Program-made: the position numbers and the translations under genes
Part shown: piece after piece, positions 1 to 7,636 of the stretch
How the letters are laid out: each line of letters opens with the position of its first letter
Position numbering within the stretch: position 1 is the first letter of the stretch
The notes under the pieces: generated by a model
Told to the model about the DNA's origin: nothing
Seen by the model: the letters and a program-made list of their open reading frames with translations, nothing else
The model's database searches: none
DNA from: DASVCN01 sp040905665
GTDB lineage: Bacteria; Deinococcota; Deinococci; Deinococcales; Trueperaceae
Direction: 5' to 3'
NCBI GenBank assembly: GCA_040905665.1
Contig: JBBDRD010000041.1
Span: forward strand, 62,001-126,000
DNA length: 64,000 nucleotides

Positions 1-343
1 CTCCCCGCACCCGCAGGGCGAAACCCCCCTCCAGTCCGCGCAGGGCCAGGTGCCCCTCGGGATCGGGATATGCGCCAGCCGGCAAGCCGGCGGCGATCTC
101 GCCGAAGAGTGGGATACCGCCCGGCCTGCGGCGCAAGATAAGGCGTGGACTACGCCCCGGGCCACGACTTTCCAGGTTCAGATGACCCTTGCCCGCGAGC
201 GCCTCGAGATGCCCTCGAAGGGTTGAGTAACGGATGTCGAAGACACGGGCGACCTCCGCCAGATCGGGCAGCTCGCCCCGCTCGGCTAGTTGCCGCTCGA
301 GGAAGGCGAGTATCTCCAGCTGCTTGTGGGGCGGTCGAGCCAT
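1..343 (-). CDS. lexA: LexA-like repressor (SOS-type S24 peptidase repressor), N-terminal part, cut by the window edge
   Basis: Only the first 114 codons lie in the window. The start is the ATG at 343, behind a strong GGAGGAGGAG ribosome site. Residues 1-70 form a winged-helix DNA-binding region. The next segment reads IPLFGEIAAGLPAG, the LexA hinge with the Ala-Gly bond that is cut during self-cleavage, followed by LRGLEGGFALRVRG, which leads into the usual catalytic GDSM motif just outside the window. LexA represses DNA-repair genes until RecA filaments trigger its cleavage. The palindrome in its promoter suggests autoregulation. A LexA paralogue with another regulon is possible because the catalytic Ser and Lys are not visible. 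Confidence 0.8.
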   Translation of the reverse strand, partial: MARPPHKQLEILAFLERQLAERGELPDLAEVARVFDIRYSTLRGHLEALAGKGHLNLESRGPGRSPRLILRRRPGGIPLFGEIAAGLPAGAYPDPEGHLALRGLEGGFALRVRG

Positions 344-353
344 CTCCTCCTCC

Positions 354-376
354 TTACCCTACATATTATAGGGTAA
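354..376. promoter_or_regulatory. Perfect palindromic operator in the lexA-like promoter
   Basis: TTACCCTA at 354-361 and TAGGGTAA at 369-376 form a perfect 8-base inverted repeat around a 7-base spacer, immediately upstream of the lexA-like start. On the minus strand a TATAAT hexamer (370-365) lies inside it. The site is well placed for autorepression. It is not the E. coli or Bacillus LexA box. Confidence 0.65.
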
Positions 377-381
377 CAGCC

Positions 382-410
382 AGGATAGGCTTGCCCTTGG
401 GAGTTGTCAA
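382..410 (-). promoter_or_regulatory. Promoter of the lexA-like gene
   Basis: On the minus strand TTGACA (410-405) is followed after exactly 17 bases by TATCCT (387-382). The predicted transcription start falls at the edge of the 354-376 palindrome, so a bound repressor would block initiation. The TATAAT inside the palindrome could be a second -10 element. Confidence 0.5.
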
Positions 411-547
411 GACGAGGCGCCGCTACGGCCCGGCGACCAACAGAGAGTTACGCAAGCCGGCACTCGGGCCAACGGGACACAGCCGCACCCGGACGCGAAA
501 GCGGGGATAATCGATCGATAAAGCGGCATGCCAACAGGGGGAGCGAG

Positions 548-1624
548 ATGCGATTTCAGACCCAACTAACAAGGCGGCTCGGCCTCGAGCACCCAATAAT
601 CCAGGCTCCCATGGCCGGCGGCGCTACCACCGTCGACCTCGTCGCAGCCGTATCCCAAGCCGGCGGCCTCGGCTCCTTCGGAGCCGCCTACAGCTCACCG
701 GAACAAATTGTCGAACTATCACGAGAACTTCGCAGTCGCACCGACCGCCCCTTTGCGATCAACCTCTTCGTGCCGCTCCCGGAGCCGCGGCCGAGCGACC
801 CCTCAGCAATGGTCGCGGCCATTTCGGGCTATCACGAGGAGCTCGGACTATCTGCTCCTGGCCCGCCAACCTGGACCCAGGACCCCTTCGAAGGGCAATT
901 CGAAGCGGTACTCGAGTCGGGCGCCAACGTCTTCAGCTTTACATTCGGTACTCCACCCGACGACGCCATGAAGGCGCTCAAGCAGCAGGGAGTGTTCGTG
1001 ATCGGGACCGCCACTACCGTCAAAGAGGCGGTCACGCTCGAGCGCCTGGGCGTCGACGCAATAGCGGCGCAGGGCAGCGAGGCGGGCGCACATCGCGGCA
1101 CCTTCGCGGCCCCGTTCGAGAGCGCCATGATAGGAACCCTGGCGCTTGTGCCGCAGGTAGTCGACGCAGTGACCGTACCGGTGATCGCCTCGGGAGGAAT
1201 CATGGACGGCCGCGGAGTCGCTGCGGCGTTAGCGTTGGGGGCACAAGCCGCGCAGATGGGCACCGCCTTTCTCACCTGTGACGAAGCGGGGATCTCCCCG
1301 GCCCACAAGGAAGCGATCCTCGCGGCCGGAGAGGACGAAACGCGAGTAACGAGGGCATTTTCGGGCCGGCCGGCGCGTGGCATCGTCAACCGCTTCATGA
1401 AGGAGGTCGAGATGGCCGACGGCGGCGACCGGCTGCTCCCCTTCCCACTCCAGAACACGCTCACCAGCGAGATGCGAAAGGCCGCCGGGCAGCAGGGCCG
1501 GGCCGAGTACCTGTCGCTGTGGGCAGGCCAGGGGGTGCGCCTGGCCTGCCGGCTTAGCGCCAAGGAACTGGTCGAGCACGTGACCGCCGAGCTCGAGGAG
1601 ACCGTGACGCGCCTCGGCAGTTAA
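548..1624 (+). CDS. Nitronate monooxygenase / 2-nitropropane dioxygenase family flavoprotein
   Basis: A protein of 358 residues. The frame extends upstream, but homology-like sequence begins at the ATG at 548 (MRFQTQLTRRLGLEHPIIQAPM), behind a GGGGGAGCG ribosome site. The N-terminal PIIQAPMAG loop, the central AQGSEAGAHRG phosphate-binding segment and the VIASGGIMDGRGVAAALALGA stretch near residues 215-235 are typical of the FMN-dependent TIM-barrel family that oxidises alkyl nitronates or propionate 3-nitronate. Length is normal for class I enzymes. It stands alone upstream of surE. Substrate specificity cannot be read from sequence, and a related FMN oxidoreductase role remains possible. 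Confidence 0.85.
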   Translation: MRFQTQLTRRLGLEHPIIQAPMAGGATTVDLVAAVSQAGGLGSFGAAYSSPEQIVELSRELRSRTDRPFAINLFVPLPEPRPSDPSAMVAAISGYHEELGLSAPGPPTWTQDPFEGQFEAVLESGANVFSFTFGTPPDDAMKALKQQGVFVIGTATTVKEAVTLERLGVDAIAAQGSEAGAHRGTFAAPFESAMIGTLALVPQVVDAVTVPVIASGGIMDGRGVAAALALGAQAAQMGTAFLTCDEAGISPAHKEAILAAGEDETRVTRAFSGRPARGIVNRFMKEVEMADGGDRLLPFPLQNTLTSEMRKAAGQQGRAEYLSLWAGQGVRLACRLSAKELVEHVTAELEETVTRLGS

Positions 1625-1648
1625 TTAGCCCCTCCGGTACACCTGGCC

Positions 1649-1677
1649 TTGCACACGCGCCCTGCAGGCGGTACAGT
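1649..1677 (+). promoter_or_regulatory. Promoter of surE, probably leaderless
   Basis: TTGCAC at 1649-1654 and TACAGT at 1672-1677 are separated by exactly 17 bases. The ATG of surE begins 9 bases after the -10 box and no Shine-Dalgarno sequence fits between them, so transcription should begin at or very close to the start codon. Confidence 0.55.
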
Positions 1678-1686
1678 TCGTTTTCC

Positions 1687-2436
1687 ATGCGAATCCTGGT
1701 TTCCAATGACGACGGTATCTTTAGCCCCGGTATAGCGGCCCTGGCCCGTATCGCCAGAGAGTTCGGCGAAGTGCGCGTCGTGGCGCCCGACGTCGAGCAG
1801 TCGGGCATGGGGCACGCGATCACCATCAAGCGGCCCCTGCACTACCACTCCGTTCCGCTCAATGGCTTCGAGGCCTATCGGGTCGACGGCACTCCGGCCG
1901 ATTGCGTTGCCTTGGGTACCCATCACTGGGACGAAGTCGACCTGGTGCTCAGCGGCATCAACCTGGGGCTCAATATCGGCCACAACGTGTGGCATTCCGG
2001 CACGGTGGCGGCAGCCAAGCAGGCGGCTTTCCTGCAGATCCCGGCGATCGCGTTCAGTGCTCCATATAGCGACGAGCCGCCCGACTATCAGGAGTATGCC
2101 CCGTACATCCGAAAGATCATCAAGATGTTCCTGCAGACTCCCGATTTACCTCTGTTGAACGTCAACTTCCCCGAGCGGCCCGACGGCACCATCATCTGGA
2201 CCCGCCAATCGGTCCGTCACTACGAGGGAATGATCCTGCCGGGGGAGGATCCCATGGGGCGGATGCACTACTGGTTCTCCGAGAAGGCCCGCGAGGAGGT
2301 GGAGGAGGGCACCGACCGCTGGGCGATAGAAAGAAATCACGTCTCGCTCACCCCCCTCCGCTTGGACCTCACCGACGGAGAGGCGTTACGCAGGGCTCGC
2401 GCGATCGAGCCCATGGCGGTTGCCTCCGACAACTGA
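1687..2436 (+). CDS. surE: 5'/3'-nucleotidase SurE (survival protein)
   Basis: A protein of 249 residues, normal for SurE. It opens with MRILVSNDDGIFSPG, the metal-binding Asn-Asp-Asp loop at residues 7-9, and continues with VVAPDVEQSGMGHAITI and LVLSGINLGLNIGHNVWHSGTVAAA, which hold further metal ligands and the catalytic pocket. SurE removes phosphate from nucleoside 5'- and 3'-monophosphates and short polyphosphates, and helps survival in stationary phase and stress. It lies 62 bases after the nitronate monooxygenase but has its own promoter, so the two need not be co-transcribed. Confidence 0.95.
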   Translation: MRILVSNDDGIFSPGIAALARIAREFGEVRVVAPDVEQSGMGHAITIKRPLHYHSVPLNGFEAYRVDGTPADCVALGTHHWDEVDLVLSGINLGLNIGHNVWHSGTVAAAKQAAFLQIPAIAFSAPYSDEPPDYQEYAPYIRKIIKMFLQTPDLPLLNVNFPERPDGTIIWTRQSVRHYEGMILPGEDPMGRMHYWFSEKAREEVEEGTDRWAIERNHVSLTPLRLDLTDGEALRRARAIEPMAVASDN

Positions 2437-2458
2437 CGATAGCCAGATTGACAACGGA

Positions 2459-2525
2459 ACATTAGCGCCGGAGAATCACCGCCCAGAGTATTACTGCCGG
2501 AGTATTACCGCCGGACAATTGACGA
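2459..2525. repeat. Degenerate 14-base tandem repeat downstream of surE
   Basis: AGTATTACTGCCGG (2487-2500) is followed directly by AGTATTACCGCCGG (2501-2514). Weaker copies flank them at about 2459-2486 and 2515-2525. The repeat lies in the gap between surE and the next gene and has no obvious coding role. Confidence 0.6.
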
Positions 2526-2639
2526 CAACCTCTTGAGTTCTACCGACGGTTCGCTTGAGTACGCTCTCGCTTGCGGTACTCTGTCTCGGGAAGCGGACCG
2601 GTTCATTCGGCCGTTACACGGGCAGCCGGAAGGGTGAGC

Positions 2640-3146
2640 ATGCAGCCTCGAGCCGAAGAGATCTATCGAGTACTATCGTCGTTCGTCCAGGCCAAGCGTG
2701 CCGGCGAAGCGGACGGCTCACGGCGACGATCGTTCGCCCTTGTCGTGCAGGGCTCTACTCCCATGCAGGCGCAGGTGAGGGAGTTGCGCGGCGGTTGCGT
2801 CATGATCGACATCGGATCATCGATCTTCACGCTCGCCTACTGCGACATACTTGGCATCGACCCGGCTTCGTCGGATGAAGGCGGCCTAAGAGTCACCGTT
2901 CGCCCTGGCTGTTTCGCCTCCCATGTCGCCGCCCGGCTCCGCCGCGCTGCTCCGCGGCCATGGAGCGCAAGCACGCAAAATAGGCCCTTGGCGCAACCGG
3001 ACGACGGACCGGTGCACGACCTCGAACTCGATGCCTATCTGTCCCGCTCGGCAGGCGAAGAAAATGGCGGGATCGCCGAAAGCGACCCCGCCGAAAGCGC
3101 AAGGCATGAGATTGTAGGAAACAACGCGTCACGGAGGAGTAGGTAG
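2640..3146 (+). CDS. Hypothetical protein
   Basis: A frame of 168 codons from the ATG at 2640, preceded by a weak GGAAGGGTGAG ribosome site; a GTG two codons upstream is an alternative. The first 110 residues look like a folded domain (a helical start, then alternating beta-like segments such as SFALVVQG and GCVMIDIGSSIFTLAYCDILGID). The last 60 residues are polar, rich in Ser, Glu and Arg, and probably disordered. I do not recognise a family. Codon choice favours GC at third positions in the first half, which supports real coding. The 3' half is less certain. Confidence 0.5.
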   Translation: MQPRAEEIYRVLSSFVQAKRAGEADGSRRRSFALVVQGSTPMQAQVRELRGGCVMIDIGSSIFTLAYCDILGIDPASSDEGGLRVTVRPGCFASHVAARLRRAAPRPWSASTQNRPLAQPDDGPVHDLELDAYLSRSAGEENGGIAESDPAESARHEIVGNNASRRSR

Positions 3147-3323
3147 CGCTAAGGGGAGCGGCCGACCATCTGTCGATAGGAGCGAACTCGGCTCACCCGG
3201 CAGGAAGAATACCAGAGGGTCCTGGCCCCAAAGCTGAGAATCGTGAAGATGTAAGCAATCCCACGTTCGATCGCCGCCGCTATCGACTCGCGGCCGTAAT
3301 CGACAGAAGCTGGAGCGCGCTCG

Positions 3324-3635
3324 CTAGCCGCGCGCCAGCTTGACCGCACGAACCAGCTCGGCAACCGCCTCACTATCACCCGATAGCTCAGGGGCGCAGT
3401 TTTCCAGATAATCCTCGAGAATTAAATCCCCGGCTGCATCGAGGGCGCTCCTAATGCCCGCGAGGAGGGTAAGCGTGTCCTGACAGGAGCGCTCCTCCCC
3501 AACCATCCGCTGTAACCCACGCACCTGCCCCTCCAAACGTCGCAACCTGTTGACGATGCGGCTCTTGCGGCTGCGCCCTTGCGTGGCGACTTTTTCCTCG
3601 ACTTTTTCCTCGACTCTTTCCTCAGTGGATTGCAT
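3324..3635 (-). CDS. CsoR/FrmR-family repressor with a CstR-like Cys-Tyr-Cys sensor site
   Basis: A protein of 103 residues with the all-helical DUF156 fold: IVNRLRRLEGQVRGLQRM (residues 27-44), then ERSCQDTLTLLAGIRSALD and ILEDYLENC. Sensor positions are Cys51, Tyr76 and Cys80. Copper sensors of the CsoR type have Cys-His-Cys at this spacing. Loss of the His with both Cys kept, 29 residues apart, is the arrangement of CstR, which senses persulfides. Such proteins repress genes for copper efflux, formaldehyde or sulfide handling. The N-terminal EERVEEKVEEKV tail is an extra, coded by a 12-base tandem repeat. It follows a SulP anion transporter on the same strand and has its own operator. Confidence 0.85.
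   Translation of the reverse strand: MQSTEERVEEKVEEKVATQGRSRKSRIVNRLRRLEGQVRGLQRMVGEERSCQDTLTLLAGIRSALDAAGDLILEDYLENCAPELSGDSEAVAELVRAVKLARG
3588..3623. repeat. Three 12-base tandem repeats in the csoR-like gene
   Basis: GACTTTTTCCTC occurs at 3588-3599 and 3600-3611, and GACTCTTTCCTC at 3612-3623. On the coding strand they encode the repeated acidic/basic tail (EERV, EEKV, EEKV) before the conserved fold. Being 12 bases long, copy-number changes would keep the frame. Confidence 0.8.
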
Positions 3636-3671
3636 GCACTACTCCCTCACGCCCAGCCGGCTCGATTCAGA

Positions 3672-3688
3672 ATATCCCTTCGGGGTAT
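3672..3688. promoter_or_regulatory. CsoR-type operator upstream of the csoR-like gene
   Basis: ATATCCC (3672-3678), TTC, GGGGTAT (3682-3688) form an inverted repeat with one mismatch. It matches the ATACCCC/GGGGTAT pattern of CsoR-family operators. It sits 37 bases before the repressor gene and after the transporter gene, which suggests autoregulation of a separate promoter. Confidence 0.6.
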
Positions 3689-3721
3689 GTGAGGGCAAGG
3701 CGTGGCGATGCCGCTGCTCAG

Positions 3722-5215
3722 TTACCGCCCGCGAATTCGCTCGAGCACTCGCTGCATATGTGGGCGCAGACCCACCACTTCGACCAGCAACTGGTGCCGC
3801 TCCGCCTCACTGAGCAGGGAATCGAGCACCAATGCCCCGCTCAGGTCGACTCTCCCCAACGCGGTGGCGTCCACCCTGAGCCGCACGACCTCCTCGGCCG
3901 GCGGAAAGAGCTCGAGCATGGACTCCTCGACAAGGTGGGTCGAACCAAACCAAAGCACCCCCGAAAGGCGCAATACCAACTCCTCACCCTCCTGCCGCAC
4001 GATGATGCCCAAGTCCATCTCACGGTAAAGATGCGCCGCGATGGCGAGTCCGATACCTATGATTACCGCGACGTCTATCCGCGGCGCCAGCGCCAAGGTA
4101 AGCAGGAAGGTCAGGTACGCAGTGAGTGCCTGCAAACGCGCATAATTCCACAGCCTCAACAGTGACGGCAGACTCAGGAGCCTGGCGACGGCGCTGATGA
4201 CCACGCCGGCCAGCACCGCCTTGGGCAGAGGCGCCAACAGCCCGACGAACGGCAGCACCGCCAGGACCGAGATGCCCGTGATCATCCCACTCCACCTGGT
4301 GACCGCCCCCGCCGAGTGGTTAAGGGCCGAGCGGGAGAACGAGCCGCCCACGGGAAAGGCGCCCAGGGCTCCCGAAACGAGGTTGGCTGCCCCCTGGCTC
4401 ACGAGCTCGCGATCGGGATCCCACGACCGCCGCCCGGCGTAATAGCGAGCTATCGCAGCGGGCTCGGCAAAACCGACGATTGCGATGACCACCGCTCCCA
4501 GGATCAAATGCGGAAAGTCTTGCCAGGGCAGCACCAGATCGAGCTGCAACAACAGGCCGCCCACTTCGCCCACCGTCGGACCGTCGTAACCAACCACACT
4601 GCTCACCACGACACCCAGCACCACCGTTGCCAGCACGCCGGGCAGTAGCGGCGAGACCCGCTGACTAACATTCACGATCAGGATGGTAGTAAGGGTAAAG
4701 CCGATCGCCCAGGGGTCCCAACGCCCCGGATGGCCAAGCGTGTCGAGAAAACCGAGCGTAGGGTTGGGAGCGCTAGCACTCGTCCCCACCGCCGCCGGCA
4801 GTTGCGACAGGATTATGAGCAGAGCAGCAGCCGAACTGAAGCCCTGCATGACCGGCTGGGACATGAAGTAGGCCACCGCGCCAAAGCGCGCAAGTCCCAG
4901 GCCCACCCGGATGAGGCCGACCGTAAGAGCCAGTAGCGCAGCTGCCGCAGCGTACTCCCCAGTGTGCATCGGGTAAATCGGCGACAGAATTCCGAACGTG
5001 AGAAGCGCGATCATCGCCGTTGGGCCGGTTTGCAGGTAAGGACTGGACGCCATCGGAGCGGCCACGATGAGCGGCAGCCCGGCAGCGACCAGCCCCACCA
5101 CGGCATTGAGTCCGGCCAACTCGGCGTAGGCAAGCGCCTGCGGCACCAGGACCAAAGCGACGCTGGTCCCGGCCAATAGATCACGCGTCCACACCCGCCG
5201 TACCCGGTCCTTCAT
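3722..5215 (-). CDS. SulP-family anion transporter with C-terminal STAS domain
   Basis: A protein of 497 residues. Residues 1-390 are mostly hydrophobic with about 10-12 membrane segments. They include LVPQALAYAELAGLNAVVGL near the N-terminus and PVGGSFSRSALNHSAGAVTRWSGM, both typical of SulP permeases. From about residue 400 a STAS domain follows, with the DLSGALVLDSL helix that carries the usual Ser. SulP proteins move sulfate, bicarbonate, chloride or organic anions. Length is slightly short but complete. The neighbouring persulfide- or metal-type repressor hints at a link with sulfur-compound transport, which is an inference. Start is the ATG at 5215. Confidence 0.9.
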   Translation of the reverse strand: MKDRVRRVWTRDLLAGTSVALVLVPQALAYAELAGLNAVVGLVAAGLPLIVAAPMASSPYLQTGPTAMIALLTFGILSPIYPMHTGEYAAAAALLALTVGLIRVGLGLARFGAVAYFMSQPVMQGFSSAAALLIILSQLPAAVGTSASAPNPTLGFLDTLGHPGRWDPWAIGFTLTTILIVNVSQRVSPLLPGVLATVVLGVVVSSVVGYDGPTVGEVGGLLLQLDLVLPWQDFPHLILGAVVIAIVGFAEPAAIARYYAGRRSWDPDRELVSQGAANLVSGALGAFPVGGSFSRSALNHSAGAVTRWSGMITGISVLAVLPFVGLLAPLPKAVLAGVVISAVARLLSLPSLLRLWNYARLQALTAYLTFLLTLALAPRIDVAVIIGIGLAIAAHLYREMDLGIIVRQEGEELVLRLSGVLWFGSTHLVEESMLELFPPAEEVVRLRVDATALGRVDLSGALVLDSLLSEAERHQLLVEVVGLRPHMQRVLERIRGR

Positions 5216-5401
5216 GACTGGCGTGGGCCTGGGGAGCAGGGAACGATGGACACGACGCCGATATAGTACAGCGCGGCCGTCCGCGTTACGCCTTTATGGC
5301 CGTCCGCTCAAGGGAGGGCGCGGGCAGACGACGGGCGTAGGCGCCACCTCGTCCTGGTTGACGGAGAAGTTTTCGGGGAGAAAGGTTTCACCTCCCCGTC
5401 G

Positions 5402-5674
5402 GTGAGCGGCCGGTACGATGCCCGAGTGAATCGGCATAGCCCCCATGCCCGAGCGCGATCTTTGCGCCGTACGGCCTCACAGCTCATCTTTGCTTGGGGA
5501 TCGGTCATCAGCGCCGCCTGGTATGCGCTCCTCACCATCCTCGGACAGCCCCCACTGATCGACGACCATCTCACGGTAACGGCGCTCGCGATGCTGAGCA
5601 GCTACATCGCGGCAAGGACCCTGCTCGACTTGTGGAGACATCGCAGCGAAACCCGGCCGCGCAGCGAGAGGTAG
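5402..5674 (+). CDS. Small two-helix membrane protein, unknown function
   Basis: A frame of 90 codons starting with GTG at 5402; a second GTG at 5426 is an alternative. After a basic N-terminus there are two hydrophobic segments, one starting at IFAWGSVISAAWYALLTIL and one at VTALAMLSSYIAARTLLDL, separated by a short polar loop. This predicts a hairpin in the membrane with both ends in the cytoplasm. The C-terminus is highly basic. It lies just upstream of a glycosyltransferase on the same strand, so the two may be co-transcribed. No family is recognised, and a spurious frame cannot be excluded. Confidence 0.4.
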   Translation: MSGRYDARVNRHSPHARARSLRRTASQLIFAWGSVISAAWYALLTILGQPPLIDDHLTVTALAMLSSYIAARTLLDLWRHRSETRPRSER

Positions 5675-5746
5675 TCGCAGGAACGGTACTTAGGCGACAG
5701 ACGGCGAAGGAGAAGCAGCGTCACGATGGTGCGTCCGGAGGCACCA

Positions 5747-6592
5747 ATGTCCGTCGTCGACATTCTCATACCTACCATCGACAGGCCGCAGGAGCTGGCG
5801 GTAACACTAGCGGGAATCGCCTCGCAGGATTTGCGCGATATTCGCGTCGTCGTGGCGGACCAGAGCGCCCGCCCGACCCATTCAACACCAGCCATCGCTA
5901 CCCTACGGAGAATTATCGAAGCCCGCGGTGGAGCCGTCCAGTGGCACTGCCGCGAGCAGCTGCACGGGATCGCCGAGCAACGCGACTTTTTGCTTGGCTA
6001 CGCTACCGCCGACAGCATCCTGCTGCTCGATGACGACGTGTTCATGGAACCGTGGGTGCTGAGCACGCTGCACCGGATACTGAGCGAAGAGAACGCCGGC
6101 TTTGTAGGCGCCTTCCCTGCCGGACTATCGTTCATCGATGACGAGCGTCCCAACGAGCAGCAGGTGGAGTTCTGGCATGGCCGGGTACTCCCCGAGGCAG
6201 TCGAACCCGACTCGCGAGAGTGGGAACGAGCCCGGGTTCACGCTGCCGCCAACGTCTTTCACGCGGCGAGCGGGCTTCAGTTAGACGAGGTGCGCCGCTA
6301 CAAGGTGGCGTGGGTGGGCGCCTGCGCTCTGTACGACAGACGAAAGCTCGAAGCGGTGGGGGGTTTCTCGTTTTGGTCGAAGCTGCCACCAGATCATGCG
6401 GGCGAGGAGGTGCTGGTGCAGAACCTCCTGCTGAGGCGTTGGGGCGGGTGCGCGATCTTGCCGTCGGGCACGTACCACGCCGAGGCTCCAACAACCATCG
6501 GCGAGGCCGGGCGGAAGGAGACGGCAAACGCCTTGCAACTACTGCCCGAAATGCTCAAGCGTTATGTCCCAGCCGGGGAAAGTGGCGGTTAA
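5747..6592 (+). CDS. Family 2-type glycosyltransferase
   Basis: A protein of 281 residues from the ATG at 5747, chosen over the one at 5726 because CGGAGG lies five bases before it. VVDILIPTIDRPQELAVTLAGI at the N-terminus and the SILLLDDDVFMEPWVL segment near residues 85-100, with its metal-binding Asp triplet, match the GT-A fold that transfers sugars from nucleotide-sugar donors. A later GGFSFWSKLPPDHAGEEVLVQ segment contains the acidic residues expected near the acceptor site. There is no membrane segment, so it is probably cytoplasmic. The acceptor is unknown. Three more genes follow on the same strand. Confidence 0.75.
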   Translation: MSVVDILIPTIDRPQELAVTLAGIASQDLRDIRVVVADQSARPTHSTPAIATLRRIIEARGGAVQWHCREQLHGIAEQRDFLLGYATADSILLLDDDVFMEPWVLSTLHRILSEENAGFVGAFPAGLSFIDDERPNEQQVEFWHGRVLPEAVEPDSREWERARVHAAANVFHAASGLQLDEVRRYKVAWVGACALYDRRKLEAVGGFSFWSKLPPDHAGEEVLVQNLLLRRWGGCAILPSGTYHAEAPTTIGEAGRKETANALQLLPEMLKRYVPAGESGG

Positions 6593-6628
6593 GGCGTGCT
6601 AGAGTCACCTTAGCCAAGGAGGCAAAAG

Positions 6629-7630
6629 ATGACCCAGCCGCCCGGTCCCACCGGAGCAGTCCCCGGAGCCCCTTCGAAAGCTCCATTGGCATCCGAGGCT
6701 CATGCACAGCAGCCGGTAGCGGCCGAAGGGGCCGTGAAGCGGGCAGTGAGCGTTTCAATCGGTTCCCGGCAACGCGACGTGGCGGTAGAGGTCGAGCTCC
6801 TGGGCAAGAGGGTGCATATCGAACGCTTTGGCACCGATGGAGACATGGGCCGTGCGGCAGCACTCATTCGCGAGCTCGACGGCAAGGTGGACGCGTTCGG
6901 GTTGGGTGGGCTCGATCTCTTCTTCGTGGCAGCCGGAAGACGTTACTACCTTCGGGACGGGCTGCGCCTGGCTCGAGAAGCGAAGAAGACTCCGGTAGTT
7001 TGCGGTGCCGGTCTAAAGGATAGCCTCGAACGCCTGGCGGTCGAGAAGTTGGAAGAGCGCATCGGCTGGAAGGACCGGCGTGTTCTGATGGTCTCGGCGG
7101 TGGACCGTTTCGGGATGGCTGAGTCGCTCGCCCAACATGGTGCGCGAGTTCTCTACGGCGACATAATCTTTGCGCTGGGGCTACCCGTTCCGATTTACGA
7201 CGTGCGGCGTCTGGAAATGATCGCTCGACTGCTGCTCCCGGTGATTTCGCAGGTGCCTATCGGCTGGCTCTACCCCACCGGAAAGCAGCAGGAGTCAAGC
7301 AAGTCGGGAAACCGTGGGCGCCACTTCGAGTGGGCCGAGGTGATCGCAGGTGACTTCCACTTCATCAAGCGCTACGCACCCGAGCGGCTCGACGGCAAGA
7401 TCATCCTCACCAACACGACCACCTCACAGGATGTCGAAGATCTGCGCCGTCGCGGCGTAACGCAGCTCATCACGACCACGCCGCGTTACGAAGGTCGCTC
7501 GCTTGCCACCAATCTGCTCGAGGCCGCGCTGGTGGCTGCAGCGGGGCGTCACCCACTCTCGAACCAGGAGTACCTCGAACTGATTGACGAAGCCGGGCTC
7601 GAGCCACAAGTCGAAGTGTTGTCAGGCTGA
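6629..7630 (+). CDS. Deinococcota-type 'quinate 5-dehydrogenase' annotated protein, function untested
   Basis: A protein of 333 residues behind an AAGGAGG ribosome site. The first 38 residues are Pro/Ala-rich and look disordered. The rest begins VSVSIGSRQRDVAVEVELLGK and contains ELDGKVDAFGLGGLDLFF, the RRYYLRDGLRLAREAKKTPV segment and VLMVSAVDRFGMAESLAQHGA. These resemble proteins annotated as quinate 5-dehydrogenase in Deinococcus and Thermus (remembered similarity, not searched). A Rossmann-like glycine pattern is only partly visible, so dehydrogenase activity is doubtful. The DUF2156 gene begins six bases after the stop, which suggests one transcript. Confidence 0.65.
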   Translation: MTQPPGPTGAVPGAPSKAPLASEAHAQQPVAAEGAVKRAVSVSIGSRQRDVAVEVELLGKRVHIERFGTDGDMGRAAALIRELDGKVDAFGLGGLDLFFVAAGRRYYLRDGLRLAREAKKTPVVCGAGLKDSLERLAVEKLEERIGWKDRRVLMVSAVDRFGMAESLAQHGARVLYGDIIFALGLPVPIYDVRRLEMIARLLLPVISQVPIGWLYPTGKQQESSKSGNRGRHFEWAEVIAGDFHFIKRYAPERLDGKIILTNTTTSQDVEDLRRRGVTQLITTTPRYEGRSLATNLLEAALVAAAGRHPLSNQEYLELIDEAGLEPQVEVLSG

Positions 7631-7636
7631 TATCCG

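Noticed and set aside
145..510. Plus-strand open frame over the lexA-like promoter
   Set aside because: It crosses a promoter, a palindromic operator and the lexA-like coding region, and has no family pattern.
3149..3379. Possible 76-residue membrane protein after the csoR-like gene
   Set aside because: It has one hydrophobic stretch but no ribosome site, overlaps the csoR-like gene in another frame and has an odd composition.
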